Shown: positions 8,608-17,118 of the stretch, piece by piece
How positions within the stretch are numbered: the stretch's first letter is position 1
Layout: each line of letters opens with the position of its first letter
Assembly: GCA_028868825.1 (NCBI GenBank)
Contig: JAGWTU010000048.1
Span: forward strand, 1-41,443
Direction: 5' to 3'
Source of the DNA: Burkholderiales bacterium
GTDB taxonomy: Bacteria; Pseudomonadota; Gammaproteobacteria; Burkholderiales; Burkholderiaceae_C
DNA: 41,443 nt
The notes under the pieces: generated by a model
Database searches by the model: none
Seen by the model: the letters and a program-made list of their open reading frames with translations, nothing else
What the model was told of the DNA's origin: nothing
Made by a program: the position numbers and the translations under genes

Positions 8608-9624
8608 TCAGCCTTCGCGCGTGCCGAGCAGGCCACGCGGCCTGAACACGAGCATCAGCACGAGCAGCAGGTACGGCAGGATCGGCGCCACCTGCGCCAG
8701 CGTGAGCCGGAACAGCGAATGCGCGGCCAGCGCCGGCGCCAGCGGCAGGCCCAGGGCCTGCGCGAGCGAGGCCGCCGAAGCATCGATCGCGACGGCGAAG
8801 GTCTGCAGCAGGCCGATCAGCAGCGAGGCGAGGAAGGCGCCGGCCAGCGAGCCCATGCCGCCGACGACGACGACGACGAAGACCACCGGCCCGACGGTGG
8901 CGGCCATCGCCGGCTCGGTGATGAAGGTGCTGCCGCCGATGACGCCGGCCAGCCCGGCGAGCGCGGCGCCGGCGCCGAACACGCCCATGCGCACGCGCGC
9001 GACGTCGTGGCCGAGCGCCTCGACCATCTCCGGATGCGTGAGCGCGCTCTGGATCACGAGGCCGATGCGCGTGCGCGTCAGCAGCAGCCACAGCGCCGCG
9101 AGCATCGCCAGCGACACCGCCATCATGAAGGCCCGCGTCGCCGGGAAAGGCGTGCAGGCGGCGACCCGGCACAGCGCCGGCGACACCGCGCCGGCGGCGA
9201 CACTCAGCCCCGAAGCCGCGCTGTGGACGATCGTGAAGACCGGCCCACGCAGCAGCTCGGGCGGCTGGAAATCGACCGCAATGCGGCCGTACGCGAGCTG
9301 GATCGCCTCGAGCAGCACATACGACAGGCCGAAGGTGACGAGCAGCTCGCTGACGTTGCCATGGCGGTGCACGCGGCGCAGGCACAGGCGCTCGAACAGC
9401 GCGCCGAGCAGCCCGGCGGCCAGCGGCGCGACGAGCAGTGCGGGCGCGAAGCCGAGGCTGCGCGAGAGGCTGTAGCCGACATAGGCGCCGACCATGTAGA
9501 AACTCGCGTGCGCGAAGTTCAGCACCCCCATCATGCTGAAGATCAGCGTCAGCCCCGAGCTGAGCAGGAACAGCAGCAGACCGTAGCTCAGGCCATTGAG
9601 CGTCGAGACGGCGAAAAACTCCAT
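8608..9624 (-). CDS. livH: ABC importer permease, LivH type
   Basis: A 338-residue permease starting MEFFAVSTLNGLSYGLLLFLLSSGLTLIFSMMGVLNFAHASFYMVGAY, a textbook LivH N-terminus. Around residues 135-165 there is an extra stretch (SAASGLSVAAGAVSPALCRVAACTPFP) that I do not expect in short LivH proteins and which probably forms a periplasmic loop. The C-terminus ends in VLMLVFRPRGLLG, also typical. About 110 bp, including a palindromic repeat, separate it from the binding-protein gene upstream. The start is well defined by homology to the family's opening residues. Confidence 0.9.
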   Translation of the reverse strand: MEFFAVSTLNGLSYGLLLFLLSSGLTLIFSMMGVLNFAHASFYMVGAYVGYSLSRSLGFAPALLVAPLAAGLLGALFERLCLRRVHRHGNVSELLVTFGLSYVLLEAIQLAYGRIAVDFQPPELLRGPVFTIVHSAASGLSVAAGAVSPALCRVAACTPFPATRAFMMAVSLAMLAALWLLLTRTRIGLVIQSALTHPEMVEALGHDVARVRMGVFGAGAALAGLAGVIGGSTFITEPAMAATVGPVVFVVVVVGGMGSLAGAFLASLLIGLLQTFAVAIDASAASLAQALGLPLAPALAAHSLFRLTLAQVAPILPYLLLVLMLVFRPRGLLGTREG

Positions 9625-9688
9625 CGGTGCGCAGTGGCTCCTGGACCGGGCGGCGGTCTCAGTACCGCCCGGCCGTTCCGAAGGTACT

Positions 9689-9733
9689 GAGCGCCCCCTC
9701 GGGGGGCAGCGAACGAAGTGAGCGTGGGGGTTT
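9689..9733. repeat. GC-rich palindromic intergenic repeat
   Basis: The sequence contains GCGCCCCCTCGGGGGGC followed by AGCGAACGAAGTGAGCG and GGGGG. It is a hairpin-forming unit of a type I associate with dispersed intergenic repeats in Burkholderiales. It lies between the substrate-binding-protein gene and livH, where it could attenuate transcription or stabilise the upstream mRNA so that binding protein is made in excess of the permeases. That role is inference. Confidence 0.55.
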
Positions 9734-9737
9734 CACT

Positions 9738-11006
9738 TCAGGCCGGACGCTTCATCTGGCAGCTCGTCGGCGTGCTCGAGACATAGGACGGGAACTCGGC
9801 CACCGGCACCAGCGTCATGCCGGTGTTCTCGGGGCTGTACGGATATTTCGCGCTCGCCTTCTGCCACACCGTCATGTACAGCGGCTCCTGCAGCTGGTGG
9901 TCGGCGCGGCGCATCTCGAGCTCGCCGTTGAAGCTCTTGAACTTCAGCCCCTCGAGCGCCAGCGCGACCTTCACCGGGTCGACCGATTTCGCGTTCGCCA
10001 TCGCCTGGCCCAGGCTCTCGAAGATGCGCACCGTCGAGTAGGTGTAGAAATCGTCGCCGTACTTCTTGCGGTATTCCTCGACCCAGCGCTGCATCTGGCC
10101 GCCCATGTTGTAGTGGCCGTAGCTGATCTGGAAGACGCGGCCGGCACCGCCCTGGCCCAGCGCCGTCGGCGTGCCGGTGACGCCGGCGTAGTAGGTGTAG
10201 AACTTGCCCATGTAGCCGCCCTCGTTGGCGGCCTTGATCAGCAGCGTCAGGTCCGATCCCCAGTTGCCGGTGACGACGGTGTCGGCGCCGCTGGCCTTGA
10301 TCTTGGCGATGTAGGGCGCGAAATCGCGCACCTGGGCCAGCGGGTGCAGGTCCTCGCCGACGATCTGCACGTCGGGCCGCTTGCGCGCGATGCCATCCTT
10401 GAACCAGCGCGCGACCTGCACGCCGTGCGAATAGTTCTGGCTCAGCAGGTAGACCTTCTTGATGTCCGGCTTGTCCTTCATGAAGGTCGTCATCGCCTCC
10501 ATCTTCATCGTCGTGTCGGCGTCGTAGCGGAAATGCCAGAAGCTGCAACGGCTGTTCGTGAGGTCGGGGTCGACGGCCGCGTCGTTGAGGTACAGCACCT
10601 CGTGACCCGGGTTGCGCTCGTTGTACTTCGTCACCGCGTCGGACAGCGCCAGCGCCACCGACGAGCCGTTGCCCTGGATGATGTAGCGCGCGCCCTGGTC
10701 GATCGCGACCTTCAGCGCGTTCAGCGTCTCGGTCGGGCTGAGCTTGTTGTCGATGCCGGTGACCTCGAACTTCACGCCCGCCGGGTTGCTGGCGCTGAAC
10801 TTCTCGGCGAAGAACTGGTAGCCCTTGAGCTGGTTGACGCCGACCGGCCCGAGCAGGCCGGACTGGGCGTCGATGCGCACCATCTTCACGACGACACCGT
10901 CGAGCGGCTTGCGGTTCTGCGCCAGCGCGGGGGCGGCGGTCAGCGCGGCGGCGGCGGCGGCGGCGGCGGCGATCATCGGCGAGAGCCGCTGGAGGGTGAT
11001 CATCAT
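9738..11006 (-). CDS. Branched-chain amino acid/amide-type ABC substrate-binding protein
   Basis: A 422-residue periplasmic binding protein. The signal peptide MMITLQRLSPMIAAAAAAAAALTAAPALA is cleaved before QNRKPLDG. The mature part has the type I periplasmic-binding fold: VVVKMVRIDAQSGLLGPVGVNQLKGYQFFAEKF, ARYIIQGNGSSVALALSD in the first lobe, and KVYLLSQNYSHGVQVARWF and DTVVTGNWGSDLTLLIKAA in the second. This is the LivK/HAAT family; the ligand could be an amino acid, amide or aromatic acid. The start is the first of two adjacent ATGs; a 39-residue upstream extension lacks signal-peptide logic. It leads the livHMGF cluster, which probably forms one transcription unit. Confidence 0.9.
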   Translation of the reverse strand: MMITLQRLSPMIAAAAAAAAALTAAPALAQNRKPLDGVVVKMVRIDAQSGLLGPVGVNQLKGYQFFAEKFSASNPAGVKFEVTGIDNKLSPTETLNALKVAIDQGARYIIQGNGSSVALALSDAVTKYNERNPGHEVLYLNDAAVDPDLTNSRCSFWHFRYDADTTMKMEAMTTFMKDKPDIKKVYLLSQNYSHGVQVARWFKDGIARKRPDVQIVGEDLHPLAQVRDFAPYIAKIKASGADTVVTGNWGSDLTLLIKAANEGGYMGKFYTYYAGVTGTPTALGQGGAGRVFQISYGHYNMGGQMQRWVEEYRKKYGDDFYTYSTVRIFESLGQAMANAKSVDPVKVALALEGLKFKSFNGELEMRRADHQLQEPLYMTVWQKASAKYPYSPENTGMTLVPVAEFPSYVSSTPTSCQMKRPA

Positions 11007-11152
11007 CGGGGGGTCCTGTGCATCGTTCGGGGGCCGCTGAAGGTAGCGCCGTTTGCCAGTCCGGCGCTCAGGGCTATCCCGCAGACGAGGCACGCCTGCA
11101 GAGCGGCGCCGACGGGACGACAATCCCGGTATCCGACCCGACCAAGCCCGCC

Positions 11153-11581
11153 ATGAAGCCGCACGACCACGATGATCCGCGCTACGAGGTCCACAAGACC
11201 GACGCCGAATGGCGCGCCGAACTCGACCCGATGCAGTACCAGGTCGCCCGCCACGCCGCCACCGAGCGCCCGTTCAGCGGCCGCTACTGGGACCATTTCG
11301 ACGCCGGCCGCTACAACTGCGTCGGCTGCGGCACGCCGCTGTTCGAGTCCGGCACCAAGTTCGACGCCGGCTGCGGCTGGCCGAGCTACTGGCAGCCGAT
11401 CAACAGCGATGTCGTCGAGCGGGTGCGCGACGCCAGCCATGGCATGGTCCGCGTCGAGGTGCGCTGCCGGCGCTGCGGCAGCCATCTCGGCCATGTCTTC
11501 GACGACGGCCCGCAACCCACCGGCGAGCGCTATTGCATCAATTCGGCGTCGATCGACTTCAAGCCCGGAGACGCGAAATGA
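11153..11581 (+). CDS. msrB: Peptide-methionine (R)-S-oxide reductase MsrB
   Basis: A 142-residue enzyme that reduces the R form of methionine sulfoxide in proteins using thioredoxin. Zinc-binding CxxC pairs are seen in NCVGCGTPLF and RCRRCGSHLGH, the substrate-pocket motif in FDAGCGWPSYW, and the catalytic cysteine in RYCINSAS. Length and order match a single-domain MsrB. The start ATG of MKPHDHDDPRYEV was chosen because conserved sequence begins there. The stop overlaps the BolA start (ATGA), so the two are coupled. The protein is cytoplasmic, with no signal peptide. Confidence 0.95.
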   Translation: MKPHDHDDPRYEVHKTDAEWRAELDPMQYQVARHAATERPFSGRYWDHFDAGRYNCVGCGTPLFESGTKFDAGCGWPSYWQPINSDVVERVRDASHGMVRVEVRCRRCGSHLGHVFDDGPQPTGERYCINSASIDFKPGDAK

Positions 11582-11841
11582 GCGCGGCGGCGATCGAGTC
11601 GCGGCTGCGCGCGGCGCTGGCGCCGAGCGCGATCGAGGTCGCCGACGACAGCCATCTGCATGCCGGCCATGCCGGCGCGCGCGAGGGCGGCCATTACACT
11701 GTGACGCTGCGGTCAGACCGCTTTACCGGACTGTCACGATTGCAGCGACACCGGCTTGTGTATGATTCCCTGGGTCCGCTCGCCGCCCTGGGCGTGCACG
11801 CGCTGGCCGTCCGGGCCTACGCCGCGGACGAGGAAAGCTGA
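11578..11841 (+). CDS. BolA-family protein
   Basis: An 87-residue BolA fold: IESRLRAAL...IEVADDSHLHAGHAGAREGGHYTVTLRSDRFTGLSRLQRHRLVYDSLGPL. The His in DSHLHAGH and the distal HRLVYD helix are the family hallmarks; they coordinate a shared Fe-S cluster with a monothiol glutaredoxin. The likely role is iron-sulfur trafficking or regulation. The ATG overlaps the msrB stop by 4 bp. A hairpin with a T run directly follows. Confidence 0.92.
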   Translation: MSAAAIESRLRAALAPSAIEVADDSHLHAGHAGAREGGHYTVTLRSDRFTGLSRLQRHRLVYDSLGPLAALGVHALAVRAYAADEES

Positions 11842-11853
11842 GACCCGAACCGC

Positions 11854-11881
11854 CGTCCGGCCCCGCGCCGGACGACTTTTT
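11854..11881 (+). terminator. Rho-independent terminator after msrB-bolA
   Basis: The inverted repeat CGTCCGG / CCGGACG (11854-11860 and 11868-11874, 7-nt loop) is followed by a run of five T at 11877-11881. It ends the msrB-bolA unit before the parvulin gene. Confidence 0.7.
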
Positions 11882-11929
11882 GTTCCCGCGCCGCCGCGTC
11901 CGGCGGCCACCCCTGAAAGCCATCTGTTC

Positions 11930-12745
11930 ATGAAGCTGACGAATCCCGCCGCGCGCGCCGCGCTGGCACTGACTCTCGCTGCGCTGCTGCTGCCGGCAGC
12001 CGCTTCGGCCCAGAACATCGCCACCGTCAACGGCAAGCCGGTGCCCAAGGCGCGCGTCGACATGCTCGTCACGCAGGCGCAGCGCGCCGGCCAGACCATC
12101 ACCCCCGAGCAGATGGGCCAGGTCCGCGATCAGGTCGTGCTGCGCGAGATCTTCGCCCAGGAAGCCCAGAAGAAGGGCATCGCCGGCTCGCCCGACTTCG
12201 CCGCGCAGATGGAACTGGCGCGCCAGAGCATCCTGATCCGCGAGCTGTTCGAGCAGTACAAGGCCAAGAACCCGGTCACCGACGAAGAAGCCAAGGCCGA
12301 ATACGACAAGTTCAAGGCCCAGTCCAGCGGCACCGAGTACCGCGCCAGCCACATCCTGGTGAAGAGCGAGGACGAGGCCAAGGCGCTGATCGCCCAGATC
12401 AAGGGCGGCGCGAAGTTCGAGGATCTGGCCAAGGCCAAGTCCGAGGACACCGGGTCGGCGGCCAAGGGCGGCGACCTCGATTTCGCCAAGCCCGAGTCCT
12501 ACGTGCCCGAGTTCGGCAACGCGCTGAAGGCGCTCAAGAAGGGCGAGATGACCCAGACCCCGGTGAAGAGCCAGTTCGGCTGGCACATCATCCGCCTGGA
12601 CGACACCCGCGAAGCGACCTTCCCCGCGTTCGACGACGTCAAGGCCCAGATCAAGCAGCGCCTGGAGCAGGTCAAGCTGCAGAAGTACCAGGAAGAGCTC
12701 AAGGACAAGGCCAAGACCGACTACAAGTTCGCGGCGGTCAAGTAA
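11930..12745 (+). CDS. Periplasmic parvulin-type peptidyl-prolyl isomerase
   Basis: A 271-residue secreted PpiC-family protein. The signal peptide MKLTNPAARAALALTLAALLLPAAASA is cleaved before QNIATVNGK. Residues about 30-130 form the SurA/PrsA-like helical chaperone region. The parvulin domain follows: YRASHILVKSEDEAKALIAQIKGGAKFEDLAKAKSEDTGSAAKGGDLDF, then the conserved FGWHIIRLDD. It should catalyse cis-trans proline isomerisation and help fold envelope proteins. The start is the ATG of MKLTNP. It is flanked by terminators on both sides, so it is probably a single-gene unit. Confidence 0.93.
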   Translation: MKLTNPAARAALALTLAALLLPAAASAQNIATVNGKPVPKARVDMLVTQAQRAGQTITPEQMGQVRDQVVLREIFAQEAQKKGIAGSPDFAAQMELARQSILIRELFEQYKAKNPVTDEEAKAEYDKFKAQSSGTEYRASHILVKSEDEAKALIAQIKGGAKFEDLAKAKSEDTGSAAKGGDLDFAKPESYVPEFGNALKALKKGEMTQTPVKSQFGWHIIRLDDTREATFPAFDDVKAQIKQRLEQVKLQKYQEELKDKAKTDYKFAAVK

Positions 12746-12782
12746 GTCAAGTCAGCGGGTCGCCGCGGCGACCTGAACAACG

Positions 12783-12805
12783 ACGGGGCCTGCGGGCCCC
12801 GTTTT
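12783..12805. terminator. Hairpin terminator between convergent genes
   Basis: ACGGGGCC (12783-12790) pairs with GGCCCCGT (12795-12802) around a 4-nt loop and runs into TTTT. It ends the parvulin gene; the quinone oxidoreductase gene converges from the other side. Confidence 0.75.
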
Positions 12806-12859
12806 CATGCCTGCCGCGCGGCGCCCGTCAGGGCGTCAGGGCCTCAGGGCCAATGGCCC

Positions 12860-13843
12860 TCAGGGCAGCAGCACCGAGCAGCCGGTGGTCTTGCGTGCCT
12901 CGAGGTCGCGGTGCGCCTGGGCGACGTCGGCCAGGGCGTAGCGCTGGTCGATGCGGATCTTCACCGCGCCGCTGCCGACGACGGCGAACAGGTCGTCGGC
13001 CATCTCCTGCGTCGCCTCGCGCGTCGCGATATGCGTGAACAGCGTCTGCCGCGTGACGTAGAGCGAGCCCATGTTGCCGAGCGAACCGATCGCGAAGGGC
13101 GGCACCGGCCCGGAGGCGTTGCCGAAGCTGACCATGAGCCCGAACGGCCGCAGGCAGCTCAGGCTCTTGTCGAAGGTGTCCTTGCCGATCGAGTCGTAGA
13201 CGACCTTGACGCCGCGCCCGCCGGTGATCTCCTTGACGCGGGCGACGAAGTCCTCGCGCTGGTAATCGATGGCGTGCGCCGCGCCATGCTCGAGCGCGAG
13301 CGCGCATTTGGCTGCACCGCCGGCGGTGCCGATCAGCTGCAGCCCGAGCGCGCGCGCCCATTGGCAGGCGATCAGCCCGACGCCGCCGGCGGCGGCATGG
13401 AACAGCACGAAATCACCCGCCTCGAGCCCCTGCACCGGCCGTGAGCGCTTGAGCAGGTATTGCGCCGTCAGGCCCTTGAGCATCATCGCCGCACCGGTGT
13501 CGAAATTGATCGCATCGGGCAGGCGCACGACCTGGCGTGCCGGCATCACGCGGCGGTCGCAATAGGCGCCGGGCGGGTTCGCCGCATAGGCCGCGCGGTC
13601 GCCGACGCGCAGGTGGGCGACGCCCTCGCCCACCGCCTCGACGACGCCGGCGCCTTCCATACCGAGCTGCAGCGGCAGCGGGTTCGCGTACAGGCCGCTG
13701 CGTTGGTAGACATCGATGAAGTTCAGCCCGCAAGCCTGGTGGCGGATGCGGATCTCGCCGGGCCCGGGGTCGCCGACCTCGACCTCGACGAGTTTCATCT
13801 GCTCGGGTCCGCCAAAGGCGGTGATCTGGATCGCGCGCGACAT
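12860..13843 (-). CDS. Zinc-independent NADPH:quinone oxidoreductase (MDR family)
   Basis: A 327-residue medium-chain dehydrogenase/reductase. It opens MSRAIQITAFGGPEQMKLVEVEV, then has the GroES-like RHQACGLNFIDVYQRSGLY, and a Rossmann nucleotide-binding segment VLFHAAAGGVGLIACQWARALG. YDSIGKDTF and the C-terminal YALADVAQAHRDLEARKTTG complete the E. coli QorA pattern. Catalytic zinc cysteines are absent, as expected. It transfers electrons from NADPH to quinones. The start at 13843 has GGAG eight bases upstream; a 10-residue N-terminal extension is open but unneeded. Confidence 0.92.
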   Translation of the reverse strand: MSRAIQITAFGGPEQMKLVEVEVGDPGPGEIRIRHQACGLNFIDVYQRSGLYANPLPLQLGMEGAGVVEAVGEGVAHLRVGDRAAYAANPPGAYCDRRVMPARQVVRLPDAINFDTGAAMMLKGLTAQYLLKRSRPVQGLEAGDFVLFHAAAGGVGLIACQWARALGLQLIGTAGGAAKCALALEHGAAHAIDYQREDFVARVKEITGGRGVKVVYDSIGKDTFDKSLSCLRPFGLMVSFGNASGPVPPFAIGSLGNMGSLYVTRQTLFTHIATREATQEMADDLFAVVGSGAVKIRIDQRYALADVAQAHRDLEARKTTGCSVLLP

Positions 13844-13932
13844 CTGGGCTCCTCGTTCGAATCGGATGCGCAATTTAAGCGATGCCGCGGCAACGCGCTG
13901 GCGCCGCGAACCGTGGCACCATCGGCGCGATC

Positions 13933-14241
13933 ATGAAGCGCTTGCTGCAAGCCCCCAACCTCGCCCTGGCCACGCTGTGGGCCGACCAGCTCGCCGGCGC
14001 CGGCATCGCCGCGACGGTGCAGCGCGCCTACGCCAGCGGCATCGCCGGCGAGATACCGCCCGACCAGACGCTGCCCGAGGTCTGGGTCGTCGACGAGGCC
14101 GACCATGGCCGCGCCCAGGCCCTGATGCACGAGTTGCGCCACCGGCCGCACCGCCACTGGCTGTGCCAGGCCTGCGGCGAAAGCGTCGACGGCCCGTTCG
14201 AGCAATGCTGGAACTGCGGCGCAATGGAACCCGCCGGCTGA
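13933..14241 (+). CDS. DUF2007-like protein with C-terminal zinc ribbon
   Basis: A 102-residue protein. Residues 1-70 (MKRLLQAPNLALATLWADQLAGAGIAATVQ...LPEVWVVDEADHGRAQALMHE) match the DUF2007 pattern, a small alpha-beta domain annotated as putative signal transducing protein. The C-terminus has two cysteine pairs, LCQACGES and CWNCGAM, likely a zinc ribbon. The start ATG was chosen because it is where the conserved MKRL opening begins. It is separated by 32 bp from the downstream helicase gene and may be co-transcribed. Function is unknown. Confidence 0.75.
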   Translation: MKRLLQAPNLALATLWADQLAGAGIAATVQRAYASGIAGEIPPDQTLPEVWVVDEADHGRAQALMHELRHRPHRHWLCQACGESVDGPFEQCWNCGAMEPAG

Positions 14242-14273
14242 TCGGATCTTCTGGACGCCTATACAGTTCGGGC

Positions 14274-16295
14274 GTGGACCTGCTCGCCGAACTGAACCCC
14301 GAACAGCGCGCCGCCGCGTCGCACGAGGGCGGGCCGCTGCTGGTGATCGCGGGCGCCGGCACCGGCAAGACGATGACGCTGGCCGCGCGGCTGGCCTGGC
14401 TCGCGCACCGCGGCGCCGACCCGCAGCGGCTGCTGCTGATGACGTTCTCGCGGCGCGCCGCCGCCGAGATGGCGCGCCGCGCCGGCCGCCTGCTGCACCG
14501 CAGCCTCGGCCTGCCGGCCTCGACGCCGCCGCCGCATCTGCCCTGGTGCGGCACCTTCCACGGTGTCGCCGCACGGCTGCTGCGCGAGGAGGCGCCGCGC
14601 GTCGGCCTCGTCGCCGGCTACACCGTGCTCGACCGCGCCGACGCGCAGGACCTGATGGCGCTGACCCGGCAGTCGCTGGGGCTGGCGCAGAGCGAGCAGC
14701 GCTTCCCGCTCGCCCCGACCTGCCTGGCCATCCTCTCGCGCTGCGTCAACACGCGCGTGCCGCTGGCCCAGGTGCTCGCCGACGACTACCCCTGGTGCGC
14801 TGCGCACGAGGCCGAACTGGCGCGCCTGCACGCCGCCTACGCCGCCGCCAAACGCCAGCAGCAGGCGCTCGATTACGACGACCTGCTGCTCGCCTGGTGG
14901 CACCTGATGCAGGTACCGGCGCTGGCCGAGGCGATCCGCGCGCGCTGGGACGAGGTCCTCGTCGACGAGGTGCAGGACGTCAACCGGCTGCAGTCGGAAC
15001 TGCTGGTGGCGCTGCGCCCGCAGGGCCGCGGGCTGACGGCGGTCGGCGACGACGCACAGTCGATCTACGCCTTCCGCGGCGCCGATGTGCGCCACATCCT
15101 CGACCTGCCTCGCCGCTGGGAGCCGCCGGCGCGCGTGCTGACGCTGGAACAGAACTACCGCAGCACGCCGCAGATCCTGGCCGCGTCGAACGCCGTCATC
15201 GCACTGGCCGCCGAGCGCTACGAGAAGACGCTGCGCAGCGACCGCGCCGCGGGTTGCCTGCCGCGGCTGCACCTGGTCGACGACGAGGCGGCACAGGCCC
15301 GCGGCGTCGCCGACGCCGTGCTGGCGCAGCGCGAGACCGGCCTGGCGCTGAAGCGCCAGGCGGTGCTGTTCCGCACCTCGCATCACAGCATGGCGCTCGA
15401 GCTCGAACTGGTGCGGCGCGGCATCCCCTACGTCAAGTTCGGCGGCCTGCGCTTCCTCGAAGCGGCTCACGTCAAGGACGTGCTGGCCGTGCTGCGCTGG
15501 GCCGACAACCCGGCATCGACGCTGTCGATGCTGCGCTCGGCGCGGCTCGTTCCCGGCATGGGGCCGGCCAGCGTGCGACGGCTGATCGACCATGCCGGCG
15601 CGCTGGCCGACTTCCGGGCGCCGCCGGCCGCCGCGCGGACCTGGGCCGACCTGGTGGACTTGATCGAGCATCTGCGCGGCGACGCCGCGCGCTGGCCCGA
15701 CGACCTCGCCCGGGTCGTCGACTGGTACGAGCCGCATGCCCAACGCCTGCACGACGACGCGGCCGTGCGCCTGGCCGACCTGCGCCAGCTCGCACGCATC
15801 GCCGCCGGCCACTCGAGCCGGCTGCGCTTCGTCACCGAGCTCACGCTCGATCCGCCCGAGGCGAGCAGCGACGAGGCCGGGCCACCGCACCGCGACGAGG
15901 ACTACCTGATCCTCTCGACGATCCATTCGGCCAAGGGTCAGGAATGGAACGCCGTGCATGTTCTCAACGTCGTCGACGGCTGCATGCCGGCCGACCTCGC
16001 CACCGGACGGACGGCCGAGATCGAGGAGGAGCGCCGGCTGCTCTACGTCGCGATGACGCGTGCCCGCGACGAGCTCAGCCTGTGGATGCCGCAGCGCTTC
16101 CACGTCGGCCAGCAGCGCGCCTGGGGCGACCGCCACCTGTATGCGCTGCGCTCGCGCTTCATCCCCGATGCGCTGCTCGCGAATTTCGAATCCGTCGGAC
16201 CCGCCGCGCCGGCACCCGAGTCGGCAGCGCCGCCTGCGGCCGAACCGCTGATCGATCTCGCGGCGCTGCTCGGCGCTGGGGCGCCTCAGCGGTAG
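14274..16295 (+). CDS. UvrD/Rep-like superfamily 1 ATP-dependent helicase
   Basis: A 673-residue SF1A helicase. Motifs in order: Q motif LNPEQRAAA; Walker A AGAGTGKT (Lys32); Ia LMTFSRRAAAEM; II VLVDEVQDVN; III GDDAQSIYAFRGA; IV EQNYRST; V TIHSAKGQEWNAVHV; VI LYVAMTRARDEL. It unwinds DNA 3' to 5', probably in repair or replication-fork processing. It is shorter than UvrD (720 residues) and lacks the usual C-terminal tail. The start is taken as GTG at 14274, giving the family-standard opening DLLAELNPEQRAA; no strong ribosome-binding site is seen. The end overlaps the convergent gene by 10 bp. Confidence 0.9.
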   Translation: MDLLAELNPEQRAAASHEGGPLLVIAGAGTGKTMTLAARLAWLAHRGADPQRLLLMTFSRRAAAEMARRAGRLLHRSLGLPASTPPPHLPWCGTFHGVAARLLREEAPRVGLVAGYTVLDRADAQDLMALTRQSLGLAQSEQRFPLAPTCLAILSRCVNTRVPLAQVLADDYPWCAAHEAELARLHAAYAAAKRQQQALDYDDLLLAWWHLMQVPALAEAIRARWDEVLVDEVQDVNRLQSELLVALRPQGRGLTAVGDDAQSIYAFRGADVRHILDLPRRWEPPARVLTLEQNYRSTPQILAASNAVIALAAERYEKTLRSDRAAGCLPRLHLVDDEAAQARGVADAVLAQRETGLALKRQAVLFRTSHHSMALELELVRRGIPYVKFGGLRFLEAAHVKDVLAVLRWADNPASTLSMLRSARLVPGMGPASVRRLIDHAGALADFRAPPAAARTWADLVDLIEHLRGDAARWPDDLARVVDWYEPHAQRLHDDAAVRLADLRQLARIAAGHSSRLRFVTELTLDPPEASSDEAGPPHRDEDYLILSTIHSAKGQEWNAVHVLNVVDGCMPADLATGRTAEIEEERRLLYVAMTRARDELSLWMPQRFHVGQQRAWGDRHLYALRSRFIPDALLANFESVGPAAPAPESAAPPAAEPLIDLAALLGAGAPQR

Positions 16296-16699
16296 GCCGC
16301 GTCCAGCGCCTCGACCTCGCTGCGCACCGGCGGCGGCAATCCTGCGCGGTTCGGCCGCCGGTCGCGAGCCAGGCTGTCGAGCAGGTCGCGCCGCCGATGC
16401 GGGTCGGCCCAGGCCTCGGCCAGCGCGTTGGCGATGCGCGGGAAGGTTTCGCACAGTGTGCGTGGACGCAGCGTCGGCGGCAGCGCCAGCATCCAGTCGA
16501 TGGTCGTACCGACGAGCGCACGATCGCTCGGAAGCGGACCGCGGCGCCGGCGCTCCCAGTAGCCGGTCAGCAGCTGGTGCGCCGTGCCGACCCCCGGCGG
16601 CAATTCGTCGAGCGCGGAGCGCGCGGCGGAAAAATCGGTGATCTCGAACTCGAGCGTGTCGAGCGCCGGCGCCGGGCGGTTCCGGTGTTCCTCTTTCAT
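16286..16699 (-). CDS. Hypothetical protein, 137 aa
   Basis: A protein starting MKEEHRNRPAPALDTLEFEITDFSAARSALDELPPGVGTAHQLLTGYWERRRR..., with a basic C-terminal half that contains RDLLDSLARDRRPNRAGLPPPVRSEVEAL. It appears soluble and largely helical, with no signal peptide. Codon use resembles the host genes, and the frame is free of stops through the whole segment, which supports a real gene. An upstream extension to 16768 is open but the ATG at 16699 is preferred. I do not recognise a family. It converges on and overlaps the helicase gene by 10 bp. Confidence 0.55.
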   Translation of the reverse strand: MKEEHRNRPAPALDTLEFEITDFSAARSALDELPPGVGTAHQLLTGYWERRRRGPLPSDRALVGTTIDWMLALPPTLRPRTLCETFPRIANALAEAWADPHRRRDLLDSLARDRRPNRAGLPPPVRSEVEALDAAYR

Positions 16700-17118
16700 G
16701 ACAGTCTCCACGCCGCCTCGCAGCCACGAGGTCGGATCGATCGAGCGCTCAGCGTAACCAGCTGCCACGCCGCTCGACGTGCAAAGTTCACGACCTCAAA
16801 TCCAGACCCTTGGTTCAGGGGGGATAAGTAGGCAGCGACGCGGCCAGATCGCCTGATCGCGGCAGCGCGGGGCCCGACCGACCGCCGCTGCAGAAGCGCC
16901 GGGGCAGCTCGGTCGATCCGTGCATCAATCCCAAGGGATAGATTCGTGAAAAAGGGAACGTTTTTCCCGATCGAACGACCGCCGGATCCAAGCGCCGCCC
17001 AAGTCGTTACGTCTGCGAACAATGCCGGGCTAACGCTTCATCTGTGTGTGGCGAAATGAAGGGAAAACATAACTTCCCAAACGAACCCAACTCCGTCGTT
17101 GTCCTTACACCACGAGCC
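16700..17118. other. Intergenic region with no gene recognised
   Basis: About 420 bp between the divergent hypothetical gene and the subtilase gene. It holds two short inverted repeats of the same half-site: GGGAA-N5-TTCCC near 16956-16970 and GGGAA-N8-TTCCC near 17062-17079. The second lies about 40 bp before the subtilase ATG and could be a regulatory site. No promoter is called with confidence. Confidence 0.35.

Noticed and set aside
9627..11156. Plus-strand open frame opposite the substrate-binding protein
   Set aside because: Repeated Val-Asp-Leu-His-rich translation typical of antisense GC-rich frames; the minus strand has a signal peptide and binding-protein motifs.
14259..16727. Long minus-strand open frame opposite the UvrD-like helicase
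   Set aside because: Composition is Arg/Gln/Val-rich without motifs, while the plus strand shows all SF1 helicase motifs.
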